A stretch of DNA of 60,000 bases from Membranipora membranacea (GCA_914767715.1 OU612069.1:12213387-12273386), one strand, 5' to 3'; positions 20,629 through 34,396 are shown, numbered from the stretch's first letter. Translations and numbers: made by a program. Notes: generated by a model from the sequence alone, not told the origin.

Positions 20629-21166
20629 ATATTGTCCAGCTCTCAAACCAATTCAACAAAAGTCCAGTGAAGGCCTAAAAATACCATCCAATCTGGGGTA
20701 TGAAATATGCGGCTGCATTTCTTAACCTAGGTAATGATTACGGTACAAGCATTCCCTTTGGCTCATTGAGCAAGGGGCGGTTAAAAAATTAGTTATGTAG
20801 TATAAACCTGGCAACCTGCATGTCCAGGAATCGATTGTATGGTGGACTGACAGATTAAATGGCAGTGAGTTCATTAATTTGGAAAATAATTCCAGAAACA
20901 CTATTATAGCTATCCCTTGTCTTTGGATTACAATTTTTTCCTATTATATAAAATACATATAACATATTATGTTTCATAGCTGTGTTTTGGTGTGGAAATT
21001 AATTTTCTATTATTTGTGCTAAGATGGTTTCATATTTTCCGATTGTCTATTATTTGCCATAACGACAGTGGGGTTTATATTGTGAAATCTCAGTTTGTAA
21101 TTTTAAATTCTGGCATTTTCCACATGTCGGAATGCATGATTGGAATCCAATAAACTATTAAATAAA
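20629..21166 (+). terminator. SLX4 3' UTR with two AATAAA poly(A) signals
   Basis: AATAAA occurs at 21149-21154 and 21161-21166, about 530 bp after the stop. The 3' UTR is A/T-rich and has no open frame. Cleavage is expected about 15-30 bp further on. Confidence 0.6.
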
Positions 21167-22899
21167 CGCAACGCAAAGTACTTATAGTTGCGGTATAAAG
21201 CTCTAATCATGAGAAAAGGAATGAGTAGTTTTATGAGTATGGCTGTGTGCTGGCCTCACCATGAGTGATTATCTAGTCAAATCAGGTTTGATCAAGTTTG
21301 TAAGGGTGGAGAAGCCTCAAAACCGGCGTGACAGTAGACGGGCAAATCCAATGATTGTTAATAAGATCAAACTTGATTTGAATTAAGTCAGGTGATAAGG
21401 GATGAATCAGAAGTTACAATGGGTGAAAGCTACCTACTATTATAAGCCTATCCTTCCTGAAGTTATTTTGCCAATAGATGAATTCTTACTACTCTAACCA
21501 GATTTAAGCCAAACGGTATATTTTAGTTGCTGCTAATATTTATGTTAAATCTGTCCAAGAGAAAACAAGAAGCTTGTATTATTCTATTATTGCAACTTTG
21601 AATCAGGTTAATTGACACTCTGACTGTCAAAATAAAATCAGAAAAATTTTAATTATCTAGTGTTTACTTTGAAGCTAAACGGTGAACAACATCAGTAACT
21701 AAGAGTCACAAGCAGCCATGATTGGTCTAAAGAGTACAGAGTTGTGATCTGTGAGATTCTAGTCCGATTCCAAGCGCGAGTAGTCATTCATGTTCATATG
21801 TTTTAAAAGGGGAAACAATTCATTCAAAGCGTTATCTGCGACCCATGCTCCTCAAAAAATGCGCGAGTTGTGCCCTCTTTTAACATGAGGAGAGAACTAA
21901 ATTTTCAGCCAGCCGAAAATAAAATAGATTGACCTTGTGAGGGCATTGTACAGCGTTGGCAGATTGCTTGTGCAGTGTTTGTTAGGCTTTACACAATAAT
22001 TATCAACTCTATCCACTGCTTCATAAAGGAGACATATCCTGCTAATAAATGGGACAAACCTTAATGTAATGAGCCCAACACGTTTTACACCATTTACCTG
22101 TTGGTATTGTTTCTGTTGTTGATATGAGCTTTAAATATTCTCAAAGTCACCAATTTTCTTATAGGCAGTGTTTAAAGACATGAAGTGGTTATATCAACCC
22201 CATCAATTGAAGGATATTCAAATAAGCCCGACCTTACTTTAGCCGCTGTGGCACTACATACTTTTCCCAGTTATTAATGCTGTCTCTCGTTTTTGTTATG
22301 TTTACAGTGACAACCATTTTAGATAAAACCACATCAGGATTTGAGTGCAAAACATTATCCGTTCTCCTACTAATGTCAACACCTGTGCTCAGTTATTTTT
22401 AACAAGGAACAAAAGGGTTCAATATATTGATTTAGGCTTTACATTTATTTAGTTTTTGAAACTGAATGCTGTTCCATTATGCTTCTGGTTATCAATTGTT
22501 TTGAGAATTGATCAGTAGTTAACTAAATAAAAATCTACAATAGGCAGCGCTAGCAGGTTTGTTACTGCTTGCGTCAAAGCTTGCAACAAAAAACTGGTCA
22601 CTTGTTAATCAATAACTTAATCTAAGAACGAGCCATTCATTTTAAACATCTCAGGTAAGCTTGTTCTGAATATTATGTCGCAGTGAATTAGCAGAGAAGT
22701 TCTAGATATCTTCATAACTCACACTTCACTTCTTTTCACCATCCAAAATATCCAGGTAAGCAGTAGAGTATCTTACTTTATGCTTAATTTTAGAGCATAG
22801 AAATGTGTGATGGTTATGTCGGCAGCAGCATCATTAGATAGATTGGATTGTGTAAAACCAGCAAGTCACTGTGAAAAAAGTAATGTGTGTTAATGTGAG
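21167..22899. other. Intergenic sequence, nothing recognised
   Basis: A/T-rich DNA with no open frame above 60 codons, no RNA gene and no clear repeat. Confidence 0.5.
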
Positions 22900-23125
22900 T
22901 TAAAATCACAAGTCTGTCTCGGTTTTAAGACTGAGAAATACAGTGCCTGAAAGGCACAGCCGCCATATTCGGCGCCGATTTGATCTTGATTTGCAGGCAG
23001 GTCGGAGCACACTTTAATTGGAATCAGTAGTCAGTAGACTGCAGCGAGATTTGAACCGAGACCTCCAACACTTGCGTATAATAGGGTAGGCGCTCTAACG
23101 AACTGAGCGACCTTCCACTCCTACT
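22900..23125 (-). mobile_element. tRNA-derived SINE
   Basis: On the minus strand 23120-23030 reads a tRNA-like head with an A box (GCTCAGTTCGTTAGAGCG) and a B box (GGTTCAAATCT) at normal spacing. A non-tRNA body of about 130 bp follows. Stem pairing is too poor for a functional tRNA. Confidence 0.65.
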
Positions 23126-23469
23126 GTAATTATCCTTTGGTCTTCTTAATTTATCATTTCCTAATGATCTTATCTACTATCATCTCTCATGTCAATCCAA
23201 TATAATTCAACCTTATACAACAATATTCAGATAATATGGTCCTCTTGTCTGACGAAGCGAGCACCTCTGTCATACTTTTTTGGTCCTATTGTTTTCGCCC
23301 GCAATTGATACCACTATAAAGTCATTGCTATTTACGGTCAGGCGATTGGTACCGCAGTATTCGTGGGTTGCATTCCTTATTGACCGTCCCAGCACCCTCG
23401 GGTGTACATTTCTCCCACAACACAAGTTGGTGTACAAGTAGTTAATGCTAAAAAGTCTTGGGTTTTATA
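23126..23469. other. Intergenic sequence before the repeat array
   Basis: No gene or repeat recognised. Confidence 0.4.
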
Positions 23470-24008
23470 ATATTGTCTCAACCGCTGATATATTATAGTC
23501 AATCAGATTTTATTGGTTTAAAACAATTACAATAGCAAGTCTAGCGGCTGACTCGAAACTCACAACAAGCTCACATATGTTACATAACAAAATTCAATGT
23601 CCTGTGAAATTACATTTCTGTCGCACATTTTAGAAAAGCGGTTCTGAACACACGGTTGTATAATTTAACAGTGGAGAAGGCCTGAGCAGACAGCTTTTCT
23701 CTGCGCGTCGTATTAACTTTAATCCACCTTCCAGTATATTGAGGTAAATGATATCGCATCTCAAGCACTAAATTATCTGACCAAATTTTGCTGCATGCGG
23801 GTTTTCTCGATGTTTCGATTTGGGAAGGAGTTTGCATATCATGCAAGCTGGAGGGCCGCTAAAACACCTTTTTTTTGGGGGGGGGGGGTCCTTGTTATAT
23901 GAAAATAAAAAGACAGCACTAATCAACACCTTCTGCAGAGCTGCCGAAATAGAAACACTTCAAAATACATCACTTTAATAATTGTTAATCAACTTAATTC
24001 CATGCACT

Positions 24009-24216
24009 ACGCTGCCCTTGTATTACGCTGCCCTTGTATTACGCTGCCCTTGTATTAAGCTGCCCTTGTATTACGCTGCCCTTGTATTACGCTGCCCTTG
24101 TATTACGCTGCCCTTGTATTACGCTGCCCTTGTATTACGCTGTCCTTGTATTACGCTGTCCTTGTATTACGCTGCCCTTGCATTGCGCTGCCCTTGTATT
24201 GCGCTGCCCTTGTATT
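24009..24216. repeat. 16-bp minisatellite, 13 copies
   Basis: The unit is ACGCTGCCCTTGTATT. The same word occurs singly in other array units (near 25037, 31635 and 37810), so it was amplified from inside one unit. The long open frames over it are repeat artefacts. Confidence 0.9.
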
Positions 24217-25350
24217 ACGCTGGGCAGCTGAATCTATTAACTTTCAGCAGTGAGAATAAGTACGTAGTCTTGCTTGCTTCCCTTACAATGTCAGAACCTA
24301 CTCTAAATAATTATATCAAAACAAAGGATTTCAATTCAAAATAGCTAAGTTTAACCATTTGAAAGCTGGTCCATTACGGTTTTGATAATCAACTGTTTAG
24401 ATAATTGATATGGTTTATTATGTATGAACCAAATACAAAAGCTGGTCTAGCGGATGACAGTGTATGATTTCGAATTAAATCATTTGAAACAAAACTAAAA
24501 CGACCAGCCAGTTACATTTTTGTTGCTTGTTTTAGAGAAGCCATCAATCATACTGCCAAGTAAAATCTTTATGACTACGATAGCTCTGATAAATTTGATT
24601 AATCTGAAGCCTTTATTTTACTCGTCTGAGACCTCAAACTCTTGCCCCCTCATGACACCTAGAGATAGTCTGAGCCCCCCAGACTTTTGCAGTCTGATCA
24701 TTGTAAAATTTCATATAGAGTACTGAATTTCAGACCCAATTTTGCTCCATGCGAGTTTATCTAGAAGTTTAGATCTATGAACGAGTTGAGAAGCTTGAAA
24801 TTTGGCCGATATACCGCTAGGAGGCTCCATGTTATATTATGTTCCTATCGCTAGGTTTGGTTAATTCATCTACATTTCTGTCACCCATCTCTAGAGTTTC
24901 TAATTTGTTGACCCGATGTCGCTTCACATGGGTTTATCTAGAGATTAAGTTGTGCAGGGGATGAGGTGATATGAAAATAAAAAACTAGCACAAGTCACCA
25001 CACTCGATAGAGCTGCCGATATACCATCAGCGTCAACGCTGCCCTTGTGCTATTCTTGGCTGTTTGAGTCAAAGTTCCTTTTCCCTGCTATACATAAATC
25101 AAAATCAAATTCATAGCCCTCTTCATTTCCCATAATAATGTAAGAACCTATGCTAAATATATGAGAGTAACAATGGATTTGAACTCAGATAGCTTAATTT
25201 CTCAAATCAAATGCTGGTCAGTTGATTATGCAATATTCTTTAGTTGATCAGGTTTCTTTTGTTTTAAAAAGTTATAATGACTTGTCTAGCATTTAGATTC
25301 AAAGCCTTAATTTAAGAATGTGTTTTTTTACATTTCTCTTTCCATTATAG

Positions 25351-25445
25351 AAAAGCCGTTCCGAATACCCAAACTGTGAAGATCTCATAACAGACGGCAC
25401 TTCACACCACGTCATATCAGATCTTACCGATCCGAACAGTATCAG
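25351..25445 (+). other. Exon-like core, best preserved (open frame)
   Basis: Bounded by TTCCATTATAG before and CAG|GTATGT after. It has 95 bp, is open in one frame and reads KSRSEYPNCEDLITDGT onward. It resembles the cores at 29112 and 31958, which carry stops or indels. No known domain. Confidence 0.5.
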
Positions 25446-27085
25446 GTATGTGTACCACAACTTAATTTGCATATTATTTTTTAACCAAAAAACATAAAGT
25501 ATAAGCCAGAAACTGTTTGAGAGAGGTTAGGAGGGGGAGGGGAGGATTGGCAGGTTTTATTGCAGCATCAAGCACTTTCCGACTTGTTCATCCAACTATA
25601 CTTATGATTTTTAATTGTACCCTCGAGTATCTTCATGACTGTGCTAGGTCTAATAAGTTTGATTAATCTCAAGCGTATTCATTTTACCTGCTCTCTTATA
25701 TTCTGATCTACCTTCAATCATGTCTAATATTCTTTTCTATATAATTCACAGATGTTACTTGTCTGCACCCCTTTTACTCTTGTCCCCCCCCCCCTTCCTG
25801 ACGCCCCCCCCCCCCTCGCAAGGAGAGGTGTAGACTAAAATTTAGATTGAAATGTAGAATAATATTAAACCTAATCGACTATTGAGTATGAAATCTCTGA
25901 CTCTATCATCCCTATACAAGTGTGAGGCGGCAGCAATTTTATTGTAGATACCTTATCATTATGGTATGGTGGCGATTGAATCAAAATAATTTCAATAATT
26001 ACCAATAACTAAACCTGATGCCCCCCCCCCCCCCGACTCCCCGCTCCAATAGCCACAAAATATTAAGGGGATCTCATACTACGCTGATGTATGGTGTTTT
26101 ATAATACACCTCAAATTTAGAGTAACAGAATTTTCAGACCCAAATTTTCTTCAATCATATCTAATATTCTTTTCTATATAATTCCCAGATGTTACTTATC
26201 TGCGCCCCCTTTACTCTTGCCCCCACCCCCTTCCTGACGCCCCCCATTGAAATGTAGATTAAGATAAAATCTAATCGACTCTTGGGTATGAAAATCTCTG
26301 TCTCTATCATCCCTATACAAGTGTGTGGCGGCAACATTTTTTTGCAGATACCCTTATATATTTGGTATGATGGCGTTTGAATCAAAAGATTACCAATAAC
26401 TAAACCTAATGCCCCCCCTTCCGAATCCTCGCTCCAGTAGCCACAAAATATTAAGGGGATCTCATACTACGCTGATGTCAGGTGTTTCATAATCACTTCC
26501 AATCTAGAATAACTGAATTTTCAGACCCAAAATTACTCCATGCAAGTTTATCTAGGCATCTAGTTTTGTAAATGAGTTGAAATACTTGAAAGACAGCTAA
26601 AAACACTCTCAGGGGGTTCCATGTTTCTATCGCTAGCATTAAAACAGCGAGAATACGTACATTTCTTTTTTTGTTCTCCTAACAATTTCAGAACCTATGC
26701 TAAGTACTTTAATGAAACAATAGATCTTCACTCTGGTTAGCCTAGTTTCATAAATTCAATGCTGGCCCTTTACGGTTTTCAAATGCTTTATGGGTTTTAT
26801 TGGCTTAGGACAATTACAATAGCAGTCTACTAGCGTGTGATTTTGTATGTACCTTTATTCTCTCAAAAGGGTGATCGAGATTTAAAAACCTTGTTTGCCT
26901 GCTGTACAAATTGTTAATAAAAATGCTGATGTCTAAAACTGTTAATGATTGCATAAAAACGATTTGTGGTTTACATATAATACAAAAATACAAAAAAAAA
27001 GGTAGAAAGTAAACTAAAAGAGTGATTTACTCAACAGGTTAATGCGGTAGCGTAGATACTTAAATCGACCAGATGGTAGCGTGTC

Positions 27086-27160
27086 AAAGGAGAGTAGAGG
27101 GTTAAGTGCGTTAGTGGCCACCATTCTGAGGGATTTGGTTTCAAATCCATGTTATACTGT
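27086..27160 (+). mobile_element. tRNA-like SINE head
   Basis: GGTTAAGTGCGTTAGTGGCC followed by GGTTTCAAATCC resembles the A-box/B-box head of tRNA-derived SINEs. It is degenerate and its ends are not defined. Confidence 0.4.
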
Positions 27161-27399
27161 GTCTGCTAGTTGTGGGAGGGGAGCTTTGGACAGCTTCTCA
27201 GCACACTTGGTGATTTTGTTGGGATCCGAGCAATCTTGTGCGGAGAGAAATATGGTATATGGCTAGTAGATTGTGCACTAGCCCACTTTCCATGAATGTT
27301 TCATAGCATATGGTAGTGAGTTTATCTGATGTTCCCATAAAAAAAATGTTCATTACATTCAGCTTCTTACGAGCTTTCTTGACAAGATTTCCGCTGTTT

Positions 27400-28155
27400 T
27401 AGAAGAATTTTACTTTGTTTGTTAACGTGGTTCACAGATATTTATATTCTTCGACTGGCTCGATGACGACACCACAGAGAGATAACTCCTATGGACTAGG
27501 ATTGTCCTTTGTATTAGATAGGATTAGTTTTTTTGGTCTTGCTCTTATTAAATATGAGATGGTTATCATTGCACCATTGGTACGGAGTTGTCATCTCTTG
27601 CTGCATAGTTGAACGTTGGTTTTGGGCTTGTTTTTTGAGAAATAATATGTCGTCAGCATATTTATACAGAAGCATATTGTTATTGAATGGCGCTAGCTGA
27701 TTTAGATCTCATATATTGAGAACAGAACAGGGGAGATGACGCAGCCCTGTGGGCTTCCTGTTGATGTTGTAGCTGATGAATGGTGATGTGTTGAGGTTGG
27801 TACTAAGTTTCTGCTGGCGGTTGATGAGAAAGTTAAAGTTCCAGCTAATCAGATTTGGGTGAAGAGATGTTTGTTTGAGCTTCTCGATCATTTTTCTATC
27901 AGAATTGCTGGGCATATCGTGTTGAACGCTGATGTAAAGTCAATGAACATACCCCTTACGTAGTCGGTAGCATTAGCGTCAAGGTGTTCTGAGATGGTGT
28001 CAAGCGCTATGATCAGTGCATATTCTGTCGAATGGTGCTGGTGGTAGGCGAACTGCTTGTTGTCAGCTACCAGTGGGCGTAGATGGGTGATGATCAGCCT
28101 TTTGAGACACTTAGCTAGATGGGAGGTGAGTGCAATGGGACAGAAATTTTGGTCA
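27400..28155 (-). mobile_element. Broken non-LTR retrotransposon RT fragment
   Basis: On the minus strand PIALTSHLAKCLKRLI, QFAYHQHHSTEYAL and FIDFTSAFNTI (28155-27890) are RT core blocks. They are followed in another frame by a degenerate PTGLRHLPCSVL block and then by a YADD-like block near 27650. The array sequence resumes at about 28150, so the 5' truncation sits there. It belongs to a different LINE family from the one at 5 kb. Confidence 0.75.
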
Positions 28156-29111
28156 TTCAAAGCCTGAAATAAATATTGCTCATATTTGTTACGCACCAAG
28201 TTAATTCAATGGCCAGCCAACTTCTTCTCTGTCACCTATTTTCGAAAAGCCATCTATAGAAAAAATCAAACATCAAACCAATGAACTTCCTCTTGTAGAT
28301 GTTAATATTGCCTTGGAGTTCTCATCCTAAATTACAGCTATAGTTGGCAGATTAGAGGACATCACTATTACCAAACAGGTGCAAAAACAAGGATGACATG
28401 TACATCTGAAATATATCGTTTCGACAGGCCACACCTGCTAACCCACAGTACCAATAATTTACCAGCTTCCCCCCCCCCCCCCGCCCTCTTCATGATGACA
28501 ATAAATTAAATATTGAGTTTTGATGCGCCAGTGAGATGCTAAATATTTAAAAAAGTTGCAGCCATCTTGCGTTAAGTTGCTTAGTGTTTATCTATCGTAT
28601 AAAACCTACATACCCCCCCTTGCCTCTTTGTTTAATGTTTTGACGACATCCATCTATGGACCGCTATAGAGATTTTGATTTTTCAACTCAATGTTGCTTT
28701 GCGCTGGTTCATCTAGAGATATGATTGTGCAGGTGATGATGTTTTATGATCATTAAAAACTAGCATATGTCAGCACCTTTGATAGAGCCGACGGAATACC
28801 ATCAAAGCTTCCTTTATACTACCCTTGGCTGTTTTAGTCCCAGTTCTTTTTCTCTGATGTAATAACATTGACAATAATCTCACAGCCTTCTGTGTTCTCC
28901 AAATAATGTCAGAACCTATACTAAATGCATGAGAGTAACAATATAATTTTAACTTAGATTAGCTTGGTTTCTCAAGTCAAAAGCAGGTCCATTACGGTGT
29001 TGGTTATCATGTGCTTTGTTAAACCATCAGTTACAATAGCTGGTCTAGCAGTTAGATTCAAAGCCTTAATTTAGAAGAATCTTGTTTATTAAATTTCTTT
29101 TTCCATTATAG

Positions 29112-29217
29112 CAAAACTGTTCCGAATATCTGGGGGTGAAATCAAATTTTGAAGAGCTAATAATAGACGGCACTTCACACCACGTAAATCAGCCTTTACC
29201 GATCCACCCAGCATCAG
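29112..29217 (+). other. Exon-like core, copy in array
   Basis: Shares GACGGCACTTCACACCACGT and the CATCAG|GTAGG end with the core at 25351. The upstream TTCCATTATAG is kept. The frame is broken. Confidence 0.5.
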
Positions 29218-30269
29218 GTAGGTGTACCAAAACTTTATTATTATAACAAAAAACATGTGATGACTGGAAACTCTTTGAGAGAGGTTATGTGGGGATGGGG
29301 TGCTGACGGGTTTAGCTGCAGCATCAAGCACTTTCTGACTTGCTCACCCAACTATACTTAGGATCTATTAATTAATTAATTATACCCTGGAGCAGCTTAA
29401 TGAATATGCTAGGTCTTATAAGTTTGATTAATCTTAAGCCTTATTATTTTACCAGCTTCCTGCTTCCTTTTGTCTACCTTCAATATCATCTAATATTCTA
29501 ATCTAAATAATTCATGTTACTCATCTGAGTTTCCTTGACTCTTGTACCCCCCCTTCCCGACGCCCCTCCCCCTGGCAGGGAGAGACGTAGATTAAAATGT
29601 AGATGATTAAGATGTGACCTAGATAACCTTTTCAACAGGTAATGACAGTGGTTTAATCAAAATAATTTCAAGATATGTTACCATTAACTAACTCTGATGT
29701 CCCCAGCCCGCCCTTCCCCAACAGCAACAAAATGGTCATTGACTCGGGATGCGCCAGTAAATGATAACTCTTAAATGTTGCATTATGGCAATCTTATACT
29801 ACGCTGATGTCAAGTGTTACAGAATCACCTCCAATCTAGAGCATGGAGTTTTCTGACCCAATTTTGCTCCATGCGAGTTTATCTAGAGGTTTTAATTTTT
29901 CGGGGGGGGGGGAGGGGGGGGGGGTTCCTATTGCTAGCTTAAAAACACTGATCTTTGTTTGTTCCCCTGACAAATTCATAACCTCCGGTAAATGTTTTTT
30001 ATGAATCAATTGATTAGCTTTGTTTCACAAATTGAATGCTGGCCCTTTACCGTTTTCAACTGTTTTAATAATTTTGGTTTAAAACAATTACAATATCAAG
30101 TCTAGATGGTGACTTTGTTTGATTCTAAGCCTGAACTAAATTATTACTCATATTTGTTACGCAACAAGTTAATTAAATGTCCCAGCTACCATTGTGTCAC
30201 CAACAACTTTCTGAATATTTGAAAGTGTAATCAAGGGGCTGCAGTGTAGAAGGTACTTCACACCACGTC

Positions 30270-30372
30270 TAGTCAAGGGGCCGTTACCTGCTTTTGGGAT
30301 TTTGTGGCGCTCTACTATCAAACACCAGGGGGTGGGTGTTTCATAGTGGAGCGGGCAACGGCCCCTTGAATA
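30270..30372. mobile_element. 103-bp palindromic MITE with 9-bp target-site duplication
   Basis: The termini TAGTCAAGGGGCCGTT and TATTCAAGGGGCCGTT are inverted repeats, and the interior also pairs. The flanks are CACCACGTC at 30261-30269 and 30373-30381. It sits in the exon-like core of an array unit. Other units carry the uninterrupted CACTTCACACCACGTC and act as empty sites. Confidence 0.8.
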
Positions 30373-31957
30373 CACCACGTCATATTCCTGAAGCTTATTT
30401 TTATGTTAATTTAACCACAGCTTTATTGACACACAATTTAATGAAACAGTAGAATGCTGGTTGGAAGGGATTGACAGATTAGCTTCCAGGCAAAGAACCT
30501 TCAAAGTTGTGCATTTAGTTTATTGAAGATTTATTTATTACTTTAGGATATTAATGTTTTATTCATGCATCATGCACAAAAAGCTTAATGAGGGGCTGAT
30601 TCTAATACATTCATCTGGGAGCTTTCTAAGTTTACCTGGCCCATTATTGTCTAATCAAGTTATAGACTTTCAGAAAGAGGGCTTCCTGTTCAATTAGTAG
30701 CAAAAATGAATTGATCGAAACCTACAGTTCAAGAATAAAGTCATATATATATTCTCAGTTAATTTACCAATCCTGACCTGATCAACCCGCGAGAATAAGT
30801 ATATAGCAAATTTTTTTCCCCTTGTACTGTCGGAACTATGCTAATTACAGATATCAAAACACAGGATTTCAATTTAAAATAGCTTAGTTAATAACTATTT
30901 GAAAGCTGTTCCATTACGGTTCTGATAGTTAACTGTTATGATAATTAATCAGGTTTATTTGTCTGTGAAAAATACAATAGCAAGTCTAGCAGTGATTCTG
31001 TTAGCGTTCATTCAAGAATCATTCTGACGAAACAACAAAATTAAAACGACCACCCAGTAACATTTTCTGTTGCTTATTTTAGATAAGCCATTCTGACAGA
31101 TTTCCTCTCCACGTCACAGAGAGCTAACTGATCCACCAGTATCAGATAATTGTACCACAGCTATATTATTAACAGGTAAATTAAAAAAAAAATTGAGATG
31201 CGTGTCAGAACCTGTTGATGAGAGGCTTCACCTCTAGGTCATTTATTTCAAAGTTGTGTATTCAATTAATTGTAAGATTTATTAATCTCTGCAGGAGACG
31301 CGTAACGACCAGTTCTACTAACCTACAATACCAGTAATTTACCATCCGATATCCCTCCACCCTCTTCACGACAGCCGCAAATAAGATATTGCTGACTTAG
31401 GATCTGTGCCAGATTTAAATAGCTGCAGCCTTGTGATTTCATTTGTAGTCGCTTCCTATCCACTGGTCACGTCGAGGCCAGTGGAATGTAGCAACTCGCA
31501 TGCAGTCAATCGGATTAAACTTGATCTAGGTTTTATCTAGAGATTTAGTTGTGCAGGTGAATGATGAGGTTATATGAAAATTAAAAAAACTAGCGCAAGT
31601 CAGCAGCTTTGATAGAGCTGCCGAAACGCCAGCAATGCTGCCCTTGTACTATCATTGGCTGTTAGAGTCCGAGTTTCCTTTCTCTGGTACAAAAACATTG
31701 ATAGTAAATTCATAGCCTTCTTTGTACACCTTTTAATGTCAGAACCTCCGCTAAATACATGTGAGTAACAATGGATGTTAACTCAGATTAGCTTGGTTTC
31801 TCAAATCAAAAGCTGGTTAATTGTGATGTTGATTATAAAATGTTTTGATAGTCAATCAGGCTTCTTTTGTATAAAAAGTTACAATAGCTTGTCTAGAGGT
31901 GAGATTCAATGACTCAATTTAAGAATCATGTTTGTTACATTTCTGTTGCCATTGTAG

Positions 31958-32067
31958 TAAAAAAGCTGTTCTGAATAATTGGTGGTACAACCAAACTGTG
32001 AAGATCTCATAACAGACGGCACTTCACACCACGTCATAACAGACTTTACCGATCCGCCCAGTATCAG
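31958..32067 (+). other. Exon-like core, copy in array
   Basis: Upstream GCCATTGTAG and downstream TATCAG|GTATGC. Shares CAAACTGTGAAGATCTCATA with 25351 but has a 14-16-bp insertion, and all frames are broken. Confidence 0.5.
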
Positions 32068-33591
32068 GTATGCTTACCACAACTTTTTTTGCATATAACT
32101 TTTAAAAAAAAAAATGAATATAGGCCGGAAATTACCGTTTGAGAGAGGTTATAGGGGGGAGGGGGGGGATTGGCAGGTTTTGCTGCAGCATCAAGCACTT
32201 TCCGACTTGTTTATCCAACTATACTTAGGATTTGTAATTATACTCTCGAGTATCTTCATGACTGTGCTGGTCTAATAAGTTTGTTTATCTCAAGCCTATT
32301 AATTTTACCTGCTCTATTATAGTCTAATCTACCTTCAATCTTATCTAATATTATATTCACAGATGTTACTTGTCTGCACCCCTTTTACTCTTGCCCCCCC
32401 CCCCCTTCCTGAAGCCCCCCTCGCCAGGAGAGGTGTAGATTAAAATATAGATCGAACTGGAGATTAAGATAAAACCTAATCGACTCTTGGGTATGAAAAT
32501 CTCTGACTCTATCATCCCTATACAAGTGTGTTGCGGCAGCATTTTTATTGTAGATACCTTATCATTATGGTATGATGGCGATTGAATCAAAATAATTTCA
32601 ATAATTACCAATAACTTAACCTTGGTGCCCCCCCCCGCTCCAATAGCAACAAAATATTAAGGGGATCTCATATTACGCTGAAGTCAGGTGTTTTATAATC
32701 GCCTCCAATCTAGAGTAACAGAATTTTCCGACCCAAATTTACTCCATGCAAGTTTATCTAGGCCTTTAGTTCTGTGAATGAGTTAAAAAGCTTGAAAGAC
32801 AGCTAAAACAGTTCCATGTTTATATCTAGCATTAAAACAGCAAGAATATATACATTTCTTTGTTTGTTCCCCTAACAATTTCAGAACCTATGCTAAATAC
32901 TTTAAAGAAACAATAGATTTTAACTCTGGTTAGCCTAGTTTCACGATTTTCAAATGTTTTATTGGTTTTATTGGTTTATTTATGACAATCCCAATAGCAA
33001 GTCTAGCGGTGATTCAGATTCAAAGCCTGAACAAAATTATCGCTCATATTTGTTACGCGACAAGTTAATTCAGCGTCCAGCCAACTTCATCTCTGTCAGC
33101 CATTCTAGAAAAGCCATCTAAAAAACATCGTACAGTAGCCTAATCAAACCAATGAACTCCCTCATGTCGATGTTAATATTGCCTTGGAGTTGTCATCCTA
33201 AATTACAGCTATAGTTGGCGGATTAAATGACATCACTTTTAGCAGACAGGTGCAAAAAACAAGGACGATATCCATCTATGGACCGATATAGAGTTTTTGA
33301 TTTTTAACTCATTGTTGCTACGCGCTGGTTTATCTAGAGATTTAGTTGAGCAGGTGATGAGGTTATATGAAAAACTGGCATATGTCTGTACCTTTGATAG
33401 AGCGGACGGAATACCAGCTATGCTTCCTTTATACTACCCTGGCTGTTTTAGTCCCAGTTCTTTTTATCTGATGTAATAACATTGACAGTAGTTTCACTGC
33501 CTTCTGTGTTCCCCAAATAATGTTAGAGCCTCTCAATGACAACAAAATATTTCCTGACTAGATATCCCAGAAGATACTAAATCTGAGATAA

Positions 33592-33968
33592 TTACCTTAA
33601 ACTACTGCTGCCACTCATGCAAATTTGTACTCATTGAACTTTGCATAGCATAGGTCCAAGATAATTAATTGAGATTTAAATCTCATAATTTTCACCTAAT
33701 GGGCAAATAATTTGCACAAACTGATCTTCAAAATCAGGGCATGAAATCTAGCACCAGCTAATGACGTGTACAGTATGCACTAGTAAGACGGTAACTACGT
33801 CACCCATGGCCGGTAGATAATTAATTTCATACCCTAATTTTGACGATCAGTTTGTGCAAATTGTTTGCTCATTAGGTGACAACGCTGAGGTTGCAGCCTC
33901 ATTTTATTAGTTTTGAGCTATACAGAATTCTATAAGCACACATTTGGCTGTGTGGCAGCAGTGGTTTA
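33592..33968. mobile_element. 377-bp inverted-repeat MITE inside the array
   Basis: Both arms contain GATAATTAATT, CACCTAATGNGCAAA and TTTGCACAAACTGATC in mirror order, and the ends read TTAAACTACTGCTGCCA against GGCAGCAGTGGTTTAA. A partial copy lies in SLX4 at 14766. The target duplication is unclear. Confidence 0.75.
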
Positions 33969-34396
33969 AATCTAGAGTGGAGTTTTCTGACCCAATTTTG
34001 CTCCATGCGGGTTTATCTAGGATTTCTAGGAATTTTGAACTGTGAAGGTGTTGAAATGTTTGAACGACGGCTAAAACACTTCCAGGGGTTCCTATTGCTA
34101 GCATAAAAACATTGATCATTTGTTTGTTCCCCTAACAAGTGAAGAACCTATGCTAAATAGTTTTATGAAACGATAGATCTTAATTCTGATTAGCCTAGTT
34201 TTACAAATTGAATGCTGGTCCATTACGGTTTTCAACTGTTTCAATAATCAGATTTCTTTGGTTTGAAACAATTGCAAAAGCAATTCTAGCCAGTGACTTT
34301 GTTTGATTCAAAGCCTGAACTAAATTACCGCTCATATTTGCTACGCAACAAGTTAATCCAATGTCCAGCCAGCTACATCTCTGTCACCCATTTTTG

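Noticed and set aside
23982-24344. 120-codon Leu/Tyr/Cys-rich ORF
   Set aside because: It reads the 16-bp minisatellite and has no context of a gene.
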